Assembly: GCF_021462225.1 (NCBI RefSeq)
Contig: NC_061800.1
Coordinates: 248,001 to 312,000, forward strand
Length of the DNA: 64,000 nt
Source of the DNA: Girardinichthys multiradiatus
Lineage: Eukaryota > Chordata > Actinopteri > Cyprinodontiformes > Goodeidae
Direction of reading: 5' to 3'
Position 1 is the first letter of the stretch. Each line of letters opens with the position of its first letter. The notes under the pieces were generated by a model. It saw nothing but the letters and a program-made list of their open reading frames with translations. It did not search any database and was not told the origin of the DNA. Shown here one piece after another: positions 9,709 to 18,901 of this stretch. The position numbers were made by a program, and so were the translations under genes.

Positions 9709-10562
9709 AAATAATCACATTAAAGCTGGAAAAAAAACAAAGGAATTCAAATTAATTCAGTATGTATGTATGAATTAAAACGTACCGTTCATTAATCCAC
9801 TCACTAGCGTTGCTCTGCTTTGTAGCGCAGAGAGTTGCTGTCTTTTGGCCGGGGTTAAATATTCTGTAAAAACAGAACACAATAAAAGTTATCTTATGCT
9901 GCGCAGCACAGCGTTCATAAATAAAACGAAAAATAGTTTTTAAAGTACACAAGTTTTTTTTTTTAATCTTACTCCGATTCTTTGCGGTAAAACCTCCAGA
10001 TTTCACTTCTTGTTGAACTGAAACGGTGCCTCTCTGCTGAAAGCTGTCTTGATCTTTGAAAAGCGACCTTCTGGTGGGCGGATTCAATGTGGCATCTTTG
10101 GATGTATCTGTAAACAGGTTTATATGACATTTTATTGAACTATGCTTAAAATACATATATATTGTTTTTATTTAATTTTAAATTTTTTTTTTCTACCTTG
10201 CTGCTGCTGCTGCTCGACAGCTGTGTCTTCCACAGAGCTCTCAGTCGAATCTGTAAACAGTTTTTATCAGAGGTTTAAAATACATTCACTCTCAAAGAAA
10301 AATAGCTGGTTCCTAGGACTTACTTACTTTCTGGTGGTGCCGGTAACTTATCCGGTGTGTCTTCAGGGGAAATGATGATAATTGACGGAGGAGTATTCAA
10401 AGAATCAGTTTTAATTTCAGTTGTGGTTGGGGTTTTTTCTTGTTTGGAAATAATTCGCCTTCTCAATTTTGACTGTCGATTCCAGCCACTGAACCCTCCA
10501 ACTTGATCATTCGGGTTTACCTCTCTCATCAAATCTATAAATTGAAACATTGTCAAGGGTTA

Positions 10563-10594
<32 letters not shown>

Positions 10595-10682
10595 TTTATT
10601 GCATTTAACATTTACTTACCATAATCTGATTGTGTCAAGATGAAATCATCAAGGTCATCAGCGGTGGGTTCTATGACAAAGA

Positions 10683-10729
<47 letters not shown>

Positions 10730-10894
10730 AATATATATAAACAAAATTAGAGAACATTCACATGCATTTAATGATTTCTTAAAAATGAATACTTACTTAC
10801 TTACTTACTTACGTTTAAAGATGTAATTGTGCTTTTGTGAATTATCAGAAGTAGAAGCCACAATTTCCGGGTTTCCTGAAATATTTACCGACAT
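9455..10894 (-). CDS. Seven-exon spliced gene of unknown function inside the Polinton (258 aa)
   Basis: Exons on the minus strand: 10894-10813, 10670-10620, 10534-10328, 10250-10197, 10107-9973, 9863-9786 and 9624-9455. Donors are GTAAGTAA, GTAAGTAA, GTAAGTAA, GTAGAAAA, GTAAGATT and GTACGTTT. Every acceptor is a pyrimidine- or T-rich tract ending in AG. The exon lengths (82, 51, 207, 54, 135, 78, 170) sum to 777 bases, exactly 259 codons including TGA, with no internal stop. All six introns are phase 1. The protein begins MSVNISGNPEIVAS, has an acidic DDLDDFILTQSDY segment, a basic RQSKLRRRIISK patch, a Pro/Ser/Thr-rich linker, a short Gln run (CAG repeat) and a basic, probably helical C-terminus (NLRNKASSLTLLAACQILLKK). 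I do not recognise the family. The intact frame contrasts with broken PolB beside it. AT microsatellites fill introns 1, 2 and 6. Confidence 0.8.
9662..10737. repeat. AT dinucleotide microsatellites in introns
   Basis: Runs of (AT)n lie at about 9669-9706, 10568-10594 and 10686-10735. An (ACTT)n run at about 10792-10812 reads as GTAAGTAAG on the minus strand and overlaps the first splice donor. Confidence 0.85.
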
Positions 10895-10925
10895 TTTTTC
10901 TTGTCAGTACTGGTATTTTTCAATG

Positions 10926-11143
10926 TAACAAGTGTTATGGTTCAAAGACATTCAGCATTTGAAGACCCTGACACTGAGGTTAGCCAATGAAACAGAGCCC
11001 CCGGACAACATTTACTCACAGTATTTATACCAGAACATGACAGTGTTATCTCAACTGCAAAGACTGTTTTTAAGACCAAAACCTTTCTTGAGTTCAAAGG
11101 TGATATGGTTATCTAATGAACAGAAGTAACTGCCCCTTCCTGA
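10926..11143 (-). promoter_or_regulatory. LTR-like fragment with TATA box upstream of the spliced gene
   Basis: The minus-strand segment GGGGGCTCTGTTTCA through CAGGGTCTTCAAAT (about 10,965-11,005) matches the R/U5-like part of the retroviral LTR at about 60,430-60,480 in the same orientation. A TATAAATA box (11,029-11,022 on the minus strand) lies 128 bases upstream of the ATG at 10894. The fragment might supply the promoter. Its limits are uncertain because no clean target duplication was found. Confidence 0.45.
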
Positions 11144-11506
11144 CATCGCCCCTAACAGATGGATATAGTATAACTGTAACTCCCCTGAATAACCTTTTAC
11201 TCTAAGATGAAAAAGTAAATGTTTTAGAAAAGCTACAGGTAACTAAAATTATCATTCCTTTTTTCTAAAATGGAATCTCATGATTCAAAAACAAACACAT
11301 CATTGCTAGTCAATTTATAACTTGGAAACAGTATACTGAAGTTCTTTTTTTTTTCTGTTAATCTCATATTCGTCTTACCTCTTTCAGCTGCTTTTCCAGT
11401 ATGTTGACGCAGAAGCTGAAGGTTTTTCTTGTTCCATCGATGTAGCACAATCTTTTAATTTACTTTTTAGGTCTTTTCTATTTTGAACTGATTTAGACTG
11501 GCTTAT

Positions 11507-14500
11507 CGTTCGTTCGTTCGTTCGTCGTCTTCCGCTTATCCAGGACCGGGTCGCGGGGGCAGCAGACTCAGCAGAGACGCCCAGACGTCCCTCTCTCCAG
11601 ACACTTCCTCCAGCTCCTCCAGGGGGAGCCCAAGGCGTTCCCAGGCCAGCCGAGAGACATAGTCCCTCCAGCGTGTCCTGGGCCGTCCCCTGGGCCTCCT
11701 CCCGGTGGGACGTGCCTGGAACACCTCCCGAGGAAGGCGTCCAGGAGGCATCCGGTATAGATGCCCGAGCCACCTCAACTGGCTCCTCTCGATGTGGAGG
11801 AGCAGCGGCTCTACTCCGAGCTCCTCCCGGATGGCCGAGCTCCTCACCCTATCTCTAAGGGAGTGCCCGGCCACCCTACGGAGGAAGCTCATTTCAGCCG
11901 CTTGTATCCGTGATCTCGTTCTTTCGGTCATGACCCAAAGTTCATGGCCATAGGTGAGGGTAGGAACGTAGACCGACCAGTAAATTGAGAGCTTTGCTTT
12001 TCGGCTAAGCTCTCTCTTCACTACAATGGACCGGCACAGCGCCCCCATTACTGTGGCAGCTGCACCGATCCGTCTGTCAATCTCCCGCTCCATTCTTCCC
12101 TCACTCGTGAACAAGACCCCGAGATACTTAAACTCCTCCACTTGAGGCAGGAACTCCCCTCCAACCTGAAGAGGACAAGCCACCCTTTTCCGGTCGAGTA
12201 CCATGGCCTCGGACTTGGAGGAGCTGATCCTCATCCCAGCCGCTTCACACTCGGCTGCGAACCGCCACAGCGCATGCTGTAGGTCTTGGCTAGAGGGGGC
12301 CAGCAGGACCACGTCATCCGCAAAAAGAAGAGACGAAATCCACTGGTCCCCAAACCAGACCCCCTCCGGCCCTTGGCTGCGTCTAGAAATCCTGTCCATA
12401 AAAGTTATGAACAGGACCGGCGACAAAGGGCAGCCCTGCCAGAGTCCAACATGCACTGGGAACAGGTCCGACTTAGTGCCGGCAATGCGGACCAAACTCC
12501 TGCTCCGCTCGTACAGGGACCGGATGGCCCCTAATAAAGGGCCCCCGATTCCATACTCCTGGAGCACCCCCGACAGGGCATCACGAGGGACACAGTCGAA
12601 TGCCTTCTCCAGGTCCACAAAACACATGTGAACCGGTTGGACAAACTCCCATGAACCCTCGAGCACCCTGTAGAGGGTATAGAGCTGGTCCAGTATTCCA
12701 CGGCTGGGACGAAAACCACACTGTTCCTCCTGAAGCCGAGGTTCGACTATCGGTCGGACTCTCCTCTCCAATACCCTGGCGTAGGCCTTACCAGGGAGGC
12801 TGAGGAGTGTGATCCCCCTGTAGTTGGAACACACCCTCCGGTCCCCCTTCTTATAAAGGGGGACCACCACCCCAGTCTGCCAGTCCAGAGGCACTGTCCC
12901 CGACCGCCACGCAATGTTGAAGAGGCGTGTCAACCATGACAGCCCTACAACATCCAGACACTTGAGGTACTCAGGGCGGATCTCATCCACCCCCGAAGCT
13001 TTGCCACCGCGGAGCTTTTTAACCACCTCGGTGACTTCAGCCTGGGTGATGAAAGAATCCAACCCCGAGTCCCCAGCCTCTGTTTCCACCACGGAATGCG
13101 TGATGGCAGGATTGAGGAGATCCTCGAAGTACTCCTTCCACCGCCCGATAATGTCCTCAGTCGAGGTCAGCAGTCTCCCGCCCCCACTATAAATAGTGTT
13201 GGCAAAGCCCTGCTTCCCCCTCCTGAGGCGCCGGATGGTTTGCCAGAATCGCTTCGAGGCCAACCGGTAGTCCTTCTCCATGGCCTCACCGAACTCTTCC
13301 CAGGCCCGAGTTTTTGCCTCTGCCACAGCCCAGGCCGCAGCACGCTTGGCCTCACGGTACCCGTCAGCCGCCTCAGGAGTCCCACAAGCCAACCACAGCC
13401 GATAGGACTCCTTCTTCAACTTAACAGCATCCCTTACTGCCGGTGTCCACCACCGGGTTCTGGGATTGCCGCCACGACAGGCACCGCAGACCTTACGGCC
13501 GCAGCTATGGGCAGCAGCATCGACAATAGATGCAGAGAACATGGTCCACTCGGACTCTATGTCTCCAACATCCCCCGGGATCTGGTCGAAGCTCTCCCGG
13601 AGGTGGGAGTTGAACACATCCCTGGCCGAGGGCTCCGCCAGGCGTTCCCAGCAGACCCTCACTATGCGCTTGGGCCTGCCGAGTCTGTCCGGCTTTCTCC
13701 TCCTCCAGCGGATCCAACTCACCACCAGGTGATGATCAGTGGACAGCTCAGCCCCTCTCTTCACCCGAGTGTCCAAAACATGCGGCCGAAGGTCTGATGA
13801 TACGACAACAAAGTCGATCATCGACCTCCTGCCTAGGGTGTCCTGGTGCCAAGTGCACTGATAGACACCCTTATGTTTGAACATGGTGTTCGTTATGGAC
13901 AATCCGTGACTAGCACAGAAGTCCAATAACAAAACACCACTCGGATTCAGATCGGGGAGGCCATTCCTCCCGATCACGCCTCTCCAGGTGTCACTGTCGT
14001 TCCCCACGTGGGCGTTGAAGTCCCCCAGCAGAATAATGGAGTCCCCGGGAGGGGCACTATCCAGCACCCCCGACAGGGACGCCAAGAAGGCCGGGTACTC
14101 TGCACTACCACTCGGCCCGTAGGCTGAAATGATAGTCAGAGACCTCTCCCCAACCCGAAGGCGCAGGGATACAACCCTCTCATCCACTGGGGTAAACCCC
14201 AACACGAGACGGCTGAGCTGGGGGGCAACAAGCAAACCCACACCAGCCCGCCGCCTCTCCCCGTGGGCCACTCCAGAGTAGAAGAGAGTCCAACCCCTCT
14301 CAAGGAGATGGGTTCCAGAGCCCACGCTGTGCGTGGAGGCGAGCCCGACTATTTCTAGTCGATATCTCTCGACCTCCCGCACCAGCTCAGGCTCCTTCCC
14401 CCCCAGCGAGGTGACATTCCACGTCCCTAGAGCCAGCCTAAGCATCCGGGGATCGGGCCGTTGAGGTCTCCACCTTCGTCCGCCACCCAATCCTCTTTGC

Positions 14501-14548
14501 ACCGGTCCCTCACGGTTCCCCCTGCAGGTGGTGGGCCCACTGGGGGAT
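11507..14548 (-). mobile_element. APE-type LINE, copy A (nearly full length)
   Basis: Inserted on the minus strand with a 12-bp target duplication (11 of 12 match). It ends in a (CGAA)n tail at 11,507-11,525. Compared with the complete copy at 35,351-38,706, about 330 bases of the 5' end are missing. The internal ORF is open, and identity to the other copies is visibly very high, so the insertion is young. Confidence 0.9.
11536..14502 (-). CDS. LINE endonuclease-reverse transcriptase (copy A)
   Basis: 988 codons without a stop. The N-terminal AP-endonuclease domain shows [22 protein letters not shown] at about 170 and [10 protein letters not shown] at about 255. The reverse transcriptase shows [36 protein letters not shown] and [11 protein letters not shown]. 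The C-terminal region has [14 protein letters not shown] and a basic [15 protein letters not shown]. It makes the target nick and copies the element RNA at the insertion site. Relative to copy C the first ~73 codons are absent, and there are a few substitutions (for example LWQG for LRQG). The clade was not resolved; RTE-like or a related APE clade is most likely. Confidence 0.85.
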   Translation of the reverse strand: MQRGLGGGRRWRPQRPDPRMLRLALGTWNVTSLGGKEPELVREVERYRLEIVGLASTHSVGSGTHLLERGWTLFYSGVAHGERRRAGVGLLVAPQLSRLVLGFTPVDERVVSLRLRVGERSLTIISAYGPSGSAEYPAFLASLSGVLDSAPPGDSIILLGDFNAHVGNDSDTWRGVIGRNGLPDLNPSGVLLLDFCASHGLSITNTMFKHKGVYQCTWHQDTLGRRSMIDFVVVSSDLRPHVLDTRVKRGAELSTDHHLVVSWIRWRRRKPDRLGRPKRIVRVCWERLAEPSARDVFNSHLRESFDQIPGDVGDIESEWTMFSASIVDAAAHSCGRKVCGACRGGNPRTRWWTPAVRDAVKLKKESYRLWLACGTPEAADGYREAKRAAAWAVAEAKTRAWEEFGEAMEKDYRLASKRFWQTIRRLRRGKQGFANTIYSGGGRLLTSTEDIIGRWKEYFEDLLNPAITHSVVETEAGDSGLDSFITQAEVTEVVKKLRGGKASGVDEIRPEYLKCLDVVGLSWLTRLFNIAWRSGTVPLDWQTGVVVPLYKKGDRRVCSNYRGITLLSLPGKAYARVLERRVRPIVEPRLQEEQCGFRPSRGILDQLYTLYRVLEGSWEFVQPVHMCFVDLEKAFDCVPRDALSGVLQEYGIGGPLLGAIRSLYERSRSLVRIAGTKSDLFPVHVGLWQGCPLSPVLFITFMDRISRRSQGPEGVWFGDQWISSLLFADDVVLLAPSSQDLQHALWRFAAECEAAGMRISSSKSEAMVLDRKRVACPLQVGGEFLPQVEEFKYLGVLFTSEGRMEREIDRRIGAAATVMGALCRSIVVKRELSRKAKLSIYWSVYVPTLTYGHELWVMTERTRSRIQAAEMSFLRRVAGHSLRDRVRSSAIREELGVEPLLLHIERSQLRWLGHLYRMPPGRLPREVFQARPTGRRPRGRPRTRWRDYVSRLAWERLGLPLEELEEVSGERDVWASLLSLLPPRPGPG

Positions 14549-14754
14549 AGACTGGCTCATATATTCAACAAATAGGTCCTGCTGTAAAGCAAAATGAACT
14601 TACAATTCTGTCAGGTTACACAGTTCATTTATTAGGATTTCATGTGATAGGTCAACATTAAGTTGATTATACCTTTAAAATATAAAAGGATGCATGTCTT
14701 TTTTTGTTTTTTAGATGTATTAACGCCTGAAAAACATACAGATTATTAATAACA

Positions 14755-14816
14755 CCCTTAAACACACCCCTGTGTGTTTTAATTGGCTCATTTAAGGCCT
14801 TCCCTGTAACACCCTT
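14755..14816 (+). repeat. Extra partial copy of the promoter motif
   Basis: AACACCCTTAAACACACC.. followed by TTTTAATTG.CTCATTTAAGG occurs at 14,755-14,800, directly before the full block at 14,817. It is the same motif family seen three times at 410-580. Confidence 0.7.
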
Positions 14817-15031
14817 AAACACACCCCTGTGTTTTAATTGATTCATTTAAGGTATCGCCCCTAATGACGACAACCAATCAGCATCCACGGTTACGCCCCC
14901 TTGGACACACCACCTGCTTGACCACGTGACCTCCTGCCCACATGGCAACCACATGGCGCCCACATGGCCCCCACCGGAAGTCCCGCCCACCTGTCAAAAA
15001 GTTTGATGAAAGGGTGTACTTAAATTCTCTG
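14817..15031 (+). repeat. Long direct repeat, copy 2 (promoter block)
   Basis: It matches 547-779 in the same orientation with about two substitutions and lacks the 18-bp tandem duplication. Here the plus-strand side runs into the 3' end of the minor capsid fragment (antisense), so the block no longer precedes a plus-strand gene. It may still serve the minus-strand side. Confidence 0.85.
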
Positions 15032-15091
15032 ATAACCAATCAGTCTTAGAGGTTATATACATATCTCTGGAATAGTTTATACAAATAAAAT

Positions 15092-15287
15092 TTATCTCAG
15101 GCTACGTTGTGATATCACCGGTCTGAAGTGTAGTCTTATGACGGTCTTTCCATAGACGAAATTTACAGGAACGTTTTGGTCCGATTTAATTTCTATATTG
15201 ATATTTTCAATATGTCTTCTGGAGACTGGAAGGTAGTGGGCGGGGTTAAACGTCTGAGTAATCATATCACTGAATTTGCCTTGTACT
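15092..15287 (-). pseudogene. C-terminal remnant of the Polinton minor capsid (penton-like) protein
   Basis: A minus-strand frame, different from the integrase frame, reads GKFSDMITQTFNPAHYLPV, RRHIENIEI and VNFVYGKTVIRLHFRPV and ends with TAA at 15,094-15,092. The YLPV..HI..IEI and F.YGK...LHFR pattern is the usual C-terminus of the Polinton single jelly-roll minor capsid protein. Everything before this point of the gene is missing. It is joined directly to the integrase fragment at about 15,285-15,300. No other copy of the minor capsid gene is in the window. Confidence 0.7.
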
Positions 15288-15845
15288 TCACATCCTTGTT
15301 TTTAATGTGCGGTTAAATCTCTCGACCACTGAAGCTTTTGCTTCACTCGCTGTGGCAAAATGTTCAATACCGTGTTTTTCCATTAAAACCTTAAATTTCT
15401 TGTTAAAAAATTCTTTACCGGCATCAGTCTGAAGTTTTTTGGGGATCTGACTTTCTGTAAAAACTGATTCAAATGCCTTTACCACCTCAGCGGCTGTTTT
15501 CCTCTTCAAAACTCGTACATACGCCCTTTTTGAAAAGATGTCAATGACTGTTAATAAATAATTATAACCATTATTTTCCTTGGCCAGAGCTTGCATGTCA
15601 CAGAGATCAGCCTGGAACTGCCTCAATGGTCTGCTGACAAAAACTCTGTTTCTCGGGAACTTTATTCTTGCAGGTTTATGTAGAGTATAGGTATCTTCTC
15701 CTGATAAAAAATCTTTAACTTTTTCAACCGCAACCTTCTTTCCCGTTTCATCTTGCATAACCCTCCTCAGACTATCTACACCCCCAAAACTTCCCGGATT
15801 TGAAGGGCTATAATATACTTTCTTCATCAGCCGTCTTCCTGCCAT
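15288..15845 (-). pseudogene. Polinton integrase (retroviral-type DDE), C-terminally truncated
   Basis: A 185-aa frame. The N-terminus KKVYYSPSNPGSFGGVDSL and DTYTLHKPARIKFPRNRV are typical of Polinton integrases. The DDE core residues are visible: D in FQADLCDM at about 79, D in LQTDAGKEF at about 141, and E in ASVVERFNRT at about 174. The frame then stops at TLKTRM, where the family continues for another ~100 residues or more with a chromodomain-like end. The break coincides with the start of the minor capsid remnant, so an internal deletion or rearrangement fused the two genes. The catalytic core is complete but the C-terminal domain is lost. Confidence 0.88.
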
Positions 15846-16186
15846 CTCTGCCTTATGCTCACTCTGCCGATTACTTGTTAATTAATGAGAAAAAACACAC
15901 AGGAGGGTAGATTTATCCTTATTTTTTTATTTATTTTTGTATTTAATATAAAAAAAAACAAAAAAAAAAAAACAAAATCAGATAAAATGCAGATTAATGC
16001 AGATGAATTCAAACACTACTAGCTTTTAAACAACACTTTTGGGAAAGGTTACTATGTTCCTACTTTAATTGTATTTAATAGTAAAAAGAAAAAAAGAAGA
16101 AAAATCATATAATGCAGATTAATTAAAGTACTGGAATACTAAACAAAAAATAAAAAATGATACAACAAGTCATCAAACATGTGAGA
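15846..16186. other. AT-rich intergenic segment
   Basis: It contains T- and A-homopolymer runs (15,918-15,975 and 16,080-16,100) and no credible ORF. It separates the integrase start from the next minus-strand gene stop. Confidence 0.6.
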
Positions 16187-16780
16187 TCAGTTTGTCAGTC
16201 CATAGCACTCTGAAACAGAGTTAAGTTGTTTGAGATGTTTCTCATCGACCATGCGATCATAAACGTGCGCTATTGCACTGTGGATGCCTTGTACCGATTT
16301 CAGTTCATATAAAACCGTCTTGGCAATCGTCTTCACTCTGAAGTCATCCGCTTGTATGCGTCGAAGTACCAGAAGATTCTGAATAGCAGGAACGAGTTTG
16401 GGGTTTACGAGTCGTCGTACGATGCGTTGAAAGTTGACTTGGTAATAATCCTCCCCCAATACCTCCAGGCAATGGTGTTGACGCTGGCTCGGGTGGTTCG
16501 TTATACATCCATAGCAGGTTTCTCTGAGATAGTTCAAAGAGGTTATGTTGAATAAATGAAGTATCGCTGTTTTCACCATATTGATGAGGGTGGTTGAGAA
16601 CCAACCGTCAATTTCGTCCTCCTGGTTACTCTCATCCTCTGCTGAAGGCTGAGGGTCCTCCATCGGTTCCAGGGTTTGTGTAGGGGCTTCGGTAGAGGGT
16701 GAGTAGCAGGTGGCTACCTCCTCCTCCACAACCACCTTCATGTCTTCAGGCAGGACATTCGCGTCTACAGACTCAGCCAT
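16187..16780 (-). CDS. Polinton Cys/His-motif protein (CYGC..HPSQ type)
   Basis: A 197-aa ORF from the ATG at 16780. An acidic, Pro/Ser/Glu-rich N-terminal half (about residues 1-65) is followed by a helical region and the motif ETCYGCITNHPSQRQHHCL at about residues 88-106, then FQRIVRRLVNPK. The CxxC..HPSQ..H.CL pattern is one I associate with an uncharacterised Polinton/Maverick protein. Two Cys plus His/Cys could bind zinc. The frame is intact. The ORF could extend upstream to 16,951, but the extension lacks family-like sequence and overlaps the hAT boundary, so the internal ATG is preferred. The role is unknown. Confidence 0.6.
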   Translation of the reverse strand: MAESVDANVLPEDMKVVVEEEVATCYSPSTEAPTQTLEPMEDPQPSAEDESNQEDEIDGWFSTTLINMVKTAILHLFNITSLNYLRETCYGCITNHPSQRQHHCLEVLGEDYYQVNFQRIVRRLVNPKLVPAIQNLLVLRRIQADDFRVKTIAKTVLYELKSVQGIHSAIAHVYDRMVDEKHLKQLNSVSECYGLTN

Positions 16781-16899
16781 GAATAGCGGCGATGGTGAGC
16801 AGAGGTCTGGAGAAAGCGGTAGACATTTCATGTTGTATCCTGTAGGTGATGCAGGACTGAAGTGGTTCTCTGAGAATGAGGACGTTGCCACTGGCTGTG

Positions 16900-18515
16900 G
16901 CATCAGAGCAGCCCAGGTACCGGTGGAAGACATCCTGGTGGGGATATACACCCACTTTGATAAAAGGTAGATGCAAATAAATTAAATAGGACTTCTATTT
17001 TTTCTAGGTCTGCAGTTAATATTCTTATAAACATTTTTCTATCTTTCAGTGCAAATAGATGTGAACTCTACAAAGGGTTTGTAGATTTCACTGATTCAGA
17101 CCACCGGAAGCTCCTCAGGTACTGCAGCACCAGATGGCTGAGTCTGCTAACCTGCATCCAGAGAGTGTTGAACCAGTGGGATGCACTGCAGGTAAGGATG
17201 GTAACTCCAGCAGATATATACACAGTTAATTATGCTAGATTTCCATTTTAACCATGAATTGCCACTCTGTGTCCATATGTACTGTAGGCCTACTTTAACA
17301 GTCATGAGGAGGTGGAGAGGAGTGCCAAAGTGCGCGATCTAGCAAGCCATCTGCGTGATCCAATCGTGAAGGCTTACTTCATGTTCCTGAGTGCTGCCCT
17401 TAAGCCTTTATATGAATTTAATATTGTCTTCCAGGTGGGTGTCAATCATATTGGATGAATAAAATATGGTTGTACTTATTGTAGCCTTTTTATTACAGTG
17501 TGACCAATTATATTTTCTTCAGTCAGAGGCCGTGCAGATTCACAGACTTGAAGAGGAGATGTGCAGGCTGATCAAGAGGATCCTGGGGTTCCTCATACCA
17601 GCCAGGGCCATCATGGGTGTACCTCTCAAGGAGGTGGAGTATGGAGAAGGACATCAGTTGGCTGACGAAGAGCTCTTTATAGGAGCAGAAACAAAGGCAT
17701 TCATGGCAAGGAAAGAGCTCCCTGTGTCAGCGGAGAAGAAAATCTTTCAGTGAGTATATTACCCAGCAGTTATTTAATTATATCATCTTTTCACAGTATG
17801 AGATTATAGGCTGTAGTGTTTTTTGTTTACTCTTATGCTGTTTTTACTCTTATGCTGTTGTAGATCTGTGAGAAGATTCTATGAAGCAGTGCTTCAGAAG
17901 ATGTTCTCCTCTTTTCCTCTTGACCATCCACTCCTGAAGGACATGAAAGTGCTGGACCCTGCTGCTCGCCTTGACATTACTCCAGGGACAGGTAGATGTT
18001 AGAGTCAGTTCCTCATTGATTAAATGAATAAATGAATATTGCATGGTTTAGATCTGCAATGTTCAGTCAAACACTTGTTTTACATTACAGTGGCAAGGCT
18101 AGGGGCCCTTTTCCCTCAGTTGATCTTGAGTGAGGATAGGCTGAGAGAGGAACTCATTGACTAACAGGTGACAGATAGCAAGCATCTCCCACAAGAAGAC
18201 AAAACTGACAGATTCTGGGGACTGGTAGGGAAAGATGTGAGGTTCAGTGAGCTGCCAAGATTAATGAAGGCTTTACTATGCATTCCCCACAGCAATGCCA
18301 GTTCTGAAAGAGTGTTCAGTATGGTAAGAAAGATTGTTACAGAGAATAGGATGTCATTAGACAACAGCACGGTTTGTGCTTTACTGTCATGTAAAATCAA
18401 CCACTCTGGCCCAGGCCACAAATACACTCCATCCAAACGAGTCTTAAAGGATGCAAAGGCTGCAACAAATCTGTATAATACGTCTTTAGTGAATGCCAGA
18501 GAGCCACCTGAGTGA
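16900..18515 (+). pseudogene. hAT-transposase-like gene, six exons, one in-frame stop
   Basis: Exons: about 16,908-16,966, 17,050-17,191, 17,288-17,434, 17,523-17,749, 17,864-17,991 and 18,091-18,515. All junctions are GT-AG, and phases fit throughout (2, 0, 0, 2, 1). The protein reads VEDILVGIYTHFDK, CSTRWLSLLTCIQRVLNQW (the hAT RW segment), then ends with the hAT dimerisation-type region: SELPRLMKALLCIPHSNASSERVFSMVRKIVTENRMSL in two parts (FSELPRLMKALLCIPHSN, ASSERVFSMVRKI). The only defect is TAA at 18,162-18,164 in the last exon, after which the frame is open to 18,515. The N-terminal BED-finger part is not seen and the left boundary with the Polinton is unclear. Kept introns argue for a long-resident, possibly domesticated gene copy rather than a young transposon. 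Confidence 0.65.
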
Positions 18516-18889
18516 ACATGAGAAATTTAAATAAAATGTGTAATGAAGACAAAATGTAAATGTTTAACCTAAAGACAAGCAATGTATATATAAACTGAAA
18601 ATGTGTTAAATAAATAAATGTGCTTGAACCCCTTTTGTGTTTCATTTAGGCTCTGTTATAACATAGGAATGTCCACAGCATTCAGTGTCATCAAAGGTAG
18701 GCTTATTGTAGTCTGTTAGTGGTTGACAAGTTGTTATTTTAGATATCTTGTACACCTGTGCTAAAATGTAAGGGATACTGGAGCTTGGTCGGGGTAGTGG
18801 GATGGCTCGCAGCGGGCCCCAGAACATTTCCCTTATTTTCAAATCCAAAACTTGACAGGTATGCTATAGTATAGATGGGAAAAACAGCT
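18516..18889 (+). other. 3' flank of the hAT-like gene
   Basis: AATAAA signals occur at about 18,529-18,536 and 18,609-18,616. Nothing else is recognisable up to the LINE insertion. Confidence 0.5.
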
Positions 18890-18901
18890 ATGACTCATAT
18901 T

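Larger units (their letters stand above)
11384..14581 (-). pseudogene. Short ORF/exon split by the LINE insertion at 11,507-14,548
   Basis: Before the insertion, the minus strand had an acceptor-like TTTACAG (ending at 14582) followed by an open frame of 45 codons. It begins [11 protein letters not shown] and ends STYWKSS with TGA at 11386-11384. A strong donor-like GAG|GTAAGA sits just after the stop, at about 11,379. The LINE entered this frame and duplicated 12 bases (14,549-14,560 and 11,495-11,506, one mismatch). It may be the last exon of another spliced Polinton gene. Upstream exons could not be assigned with consistent phases. The function is unknown. Confidence 0.4.

Noticed and set aside
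9455..9718. Continuous 87-codon ORF reading through (AT)n
   Set aside because: The first part is intronic AT repeat (IYIYIY); only the part from 9624 down is exon 7 of the spliced gene.
12203..13797. Several plus-strand ORFs of 80-230 codons opposite LINE copy A (and the same set opposite copies B and C)
   Set aside because: GC-rich antisense shadows of the LINE ORF; identical shadows occur wherever the LINE does.
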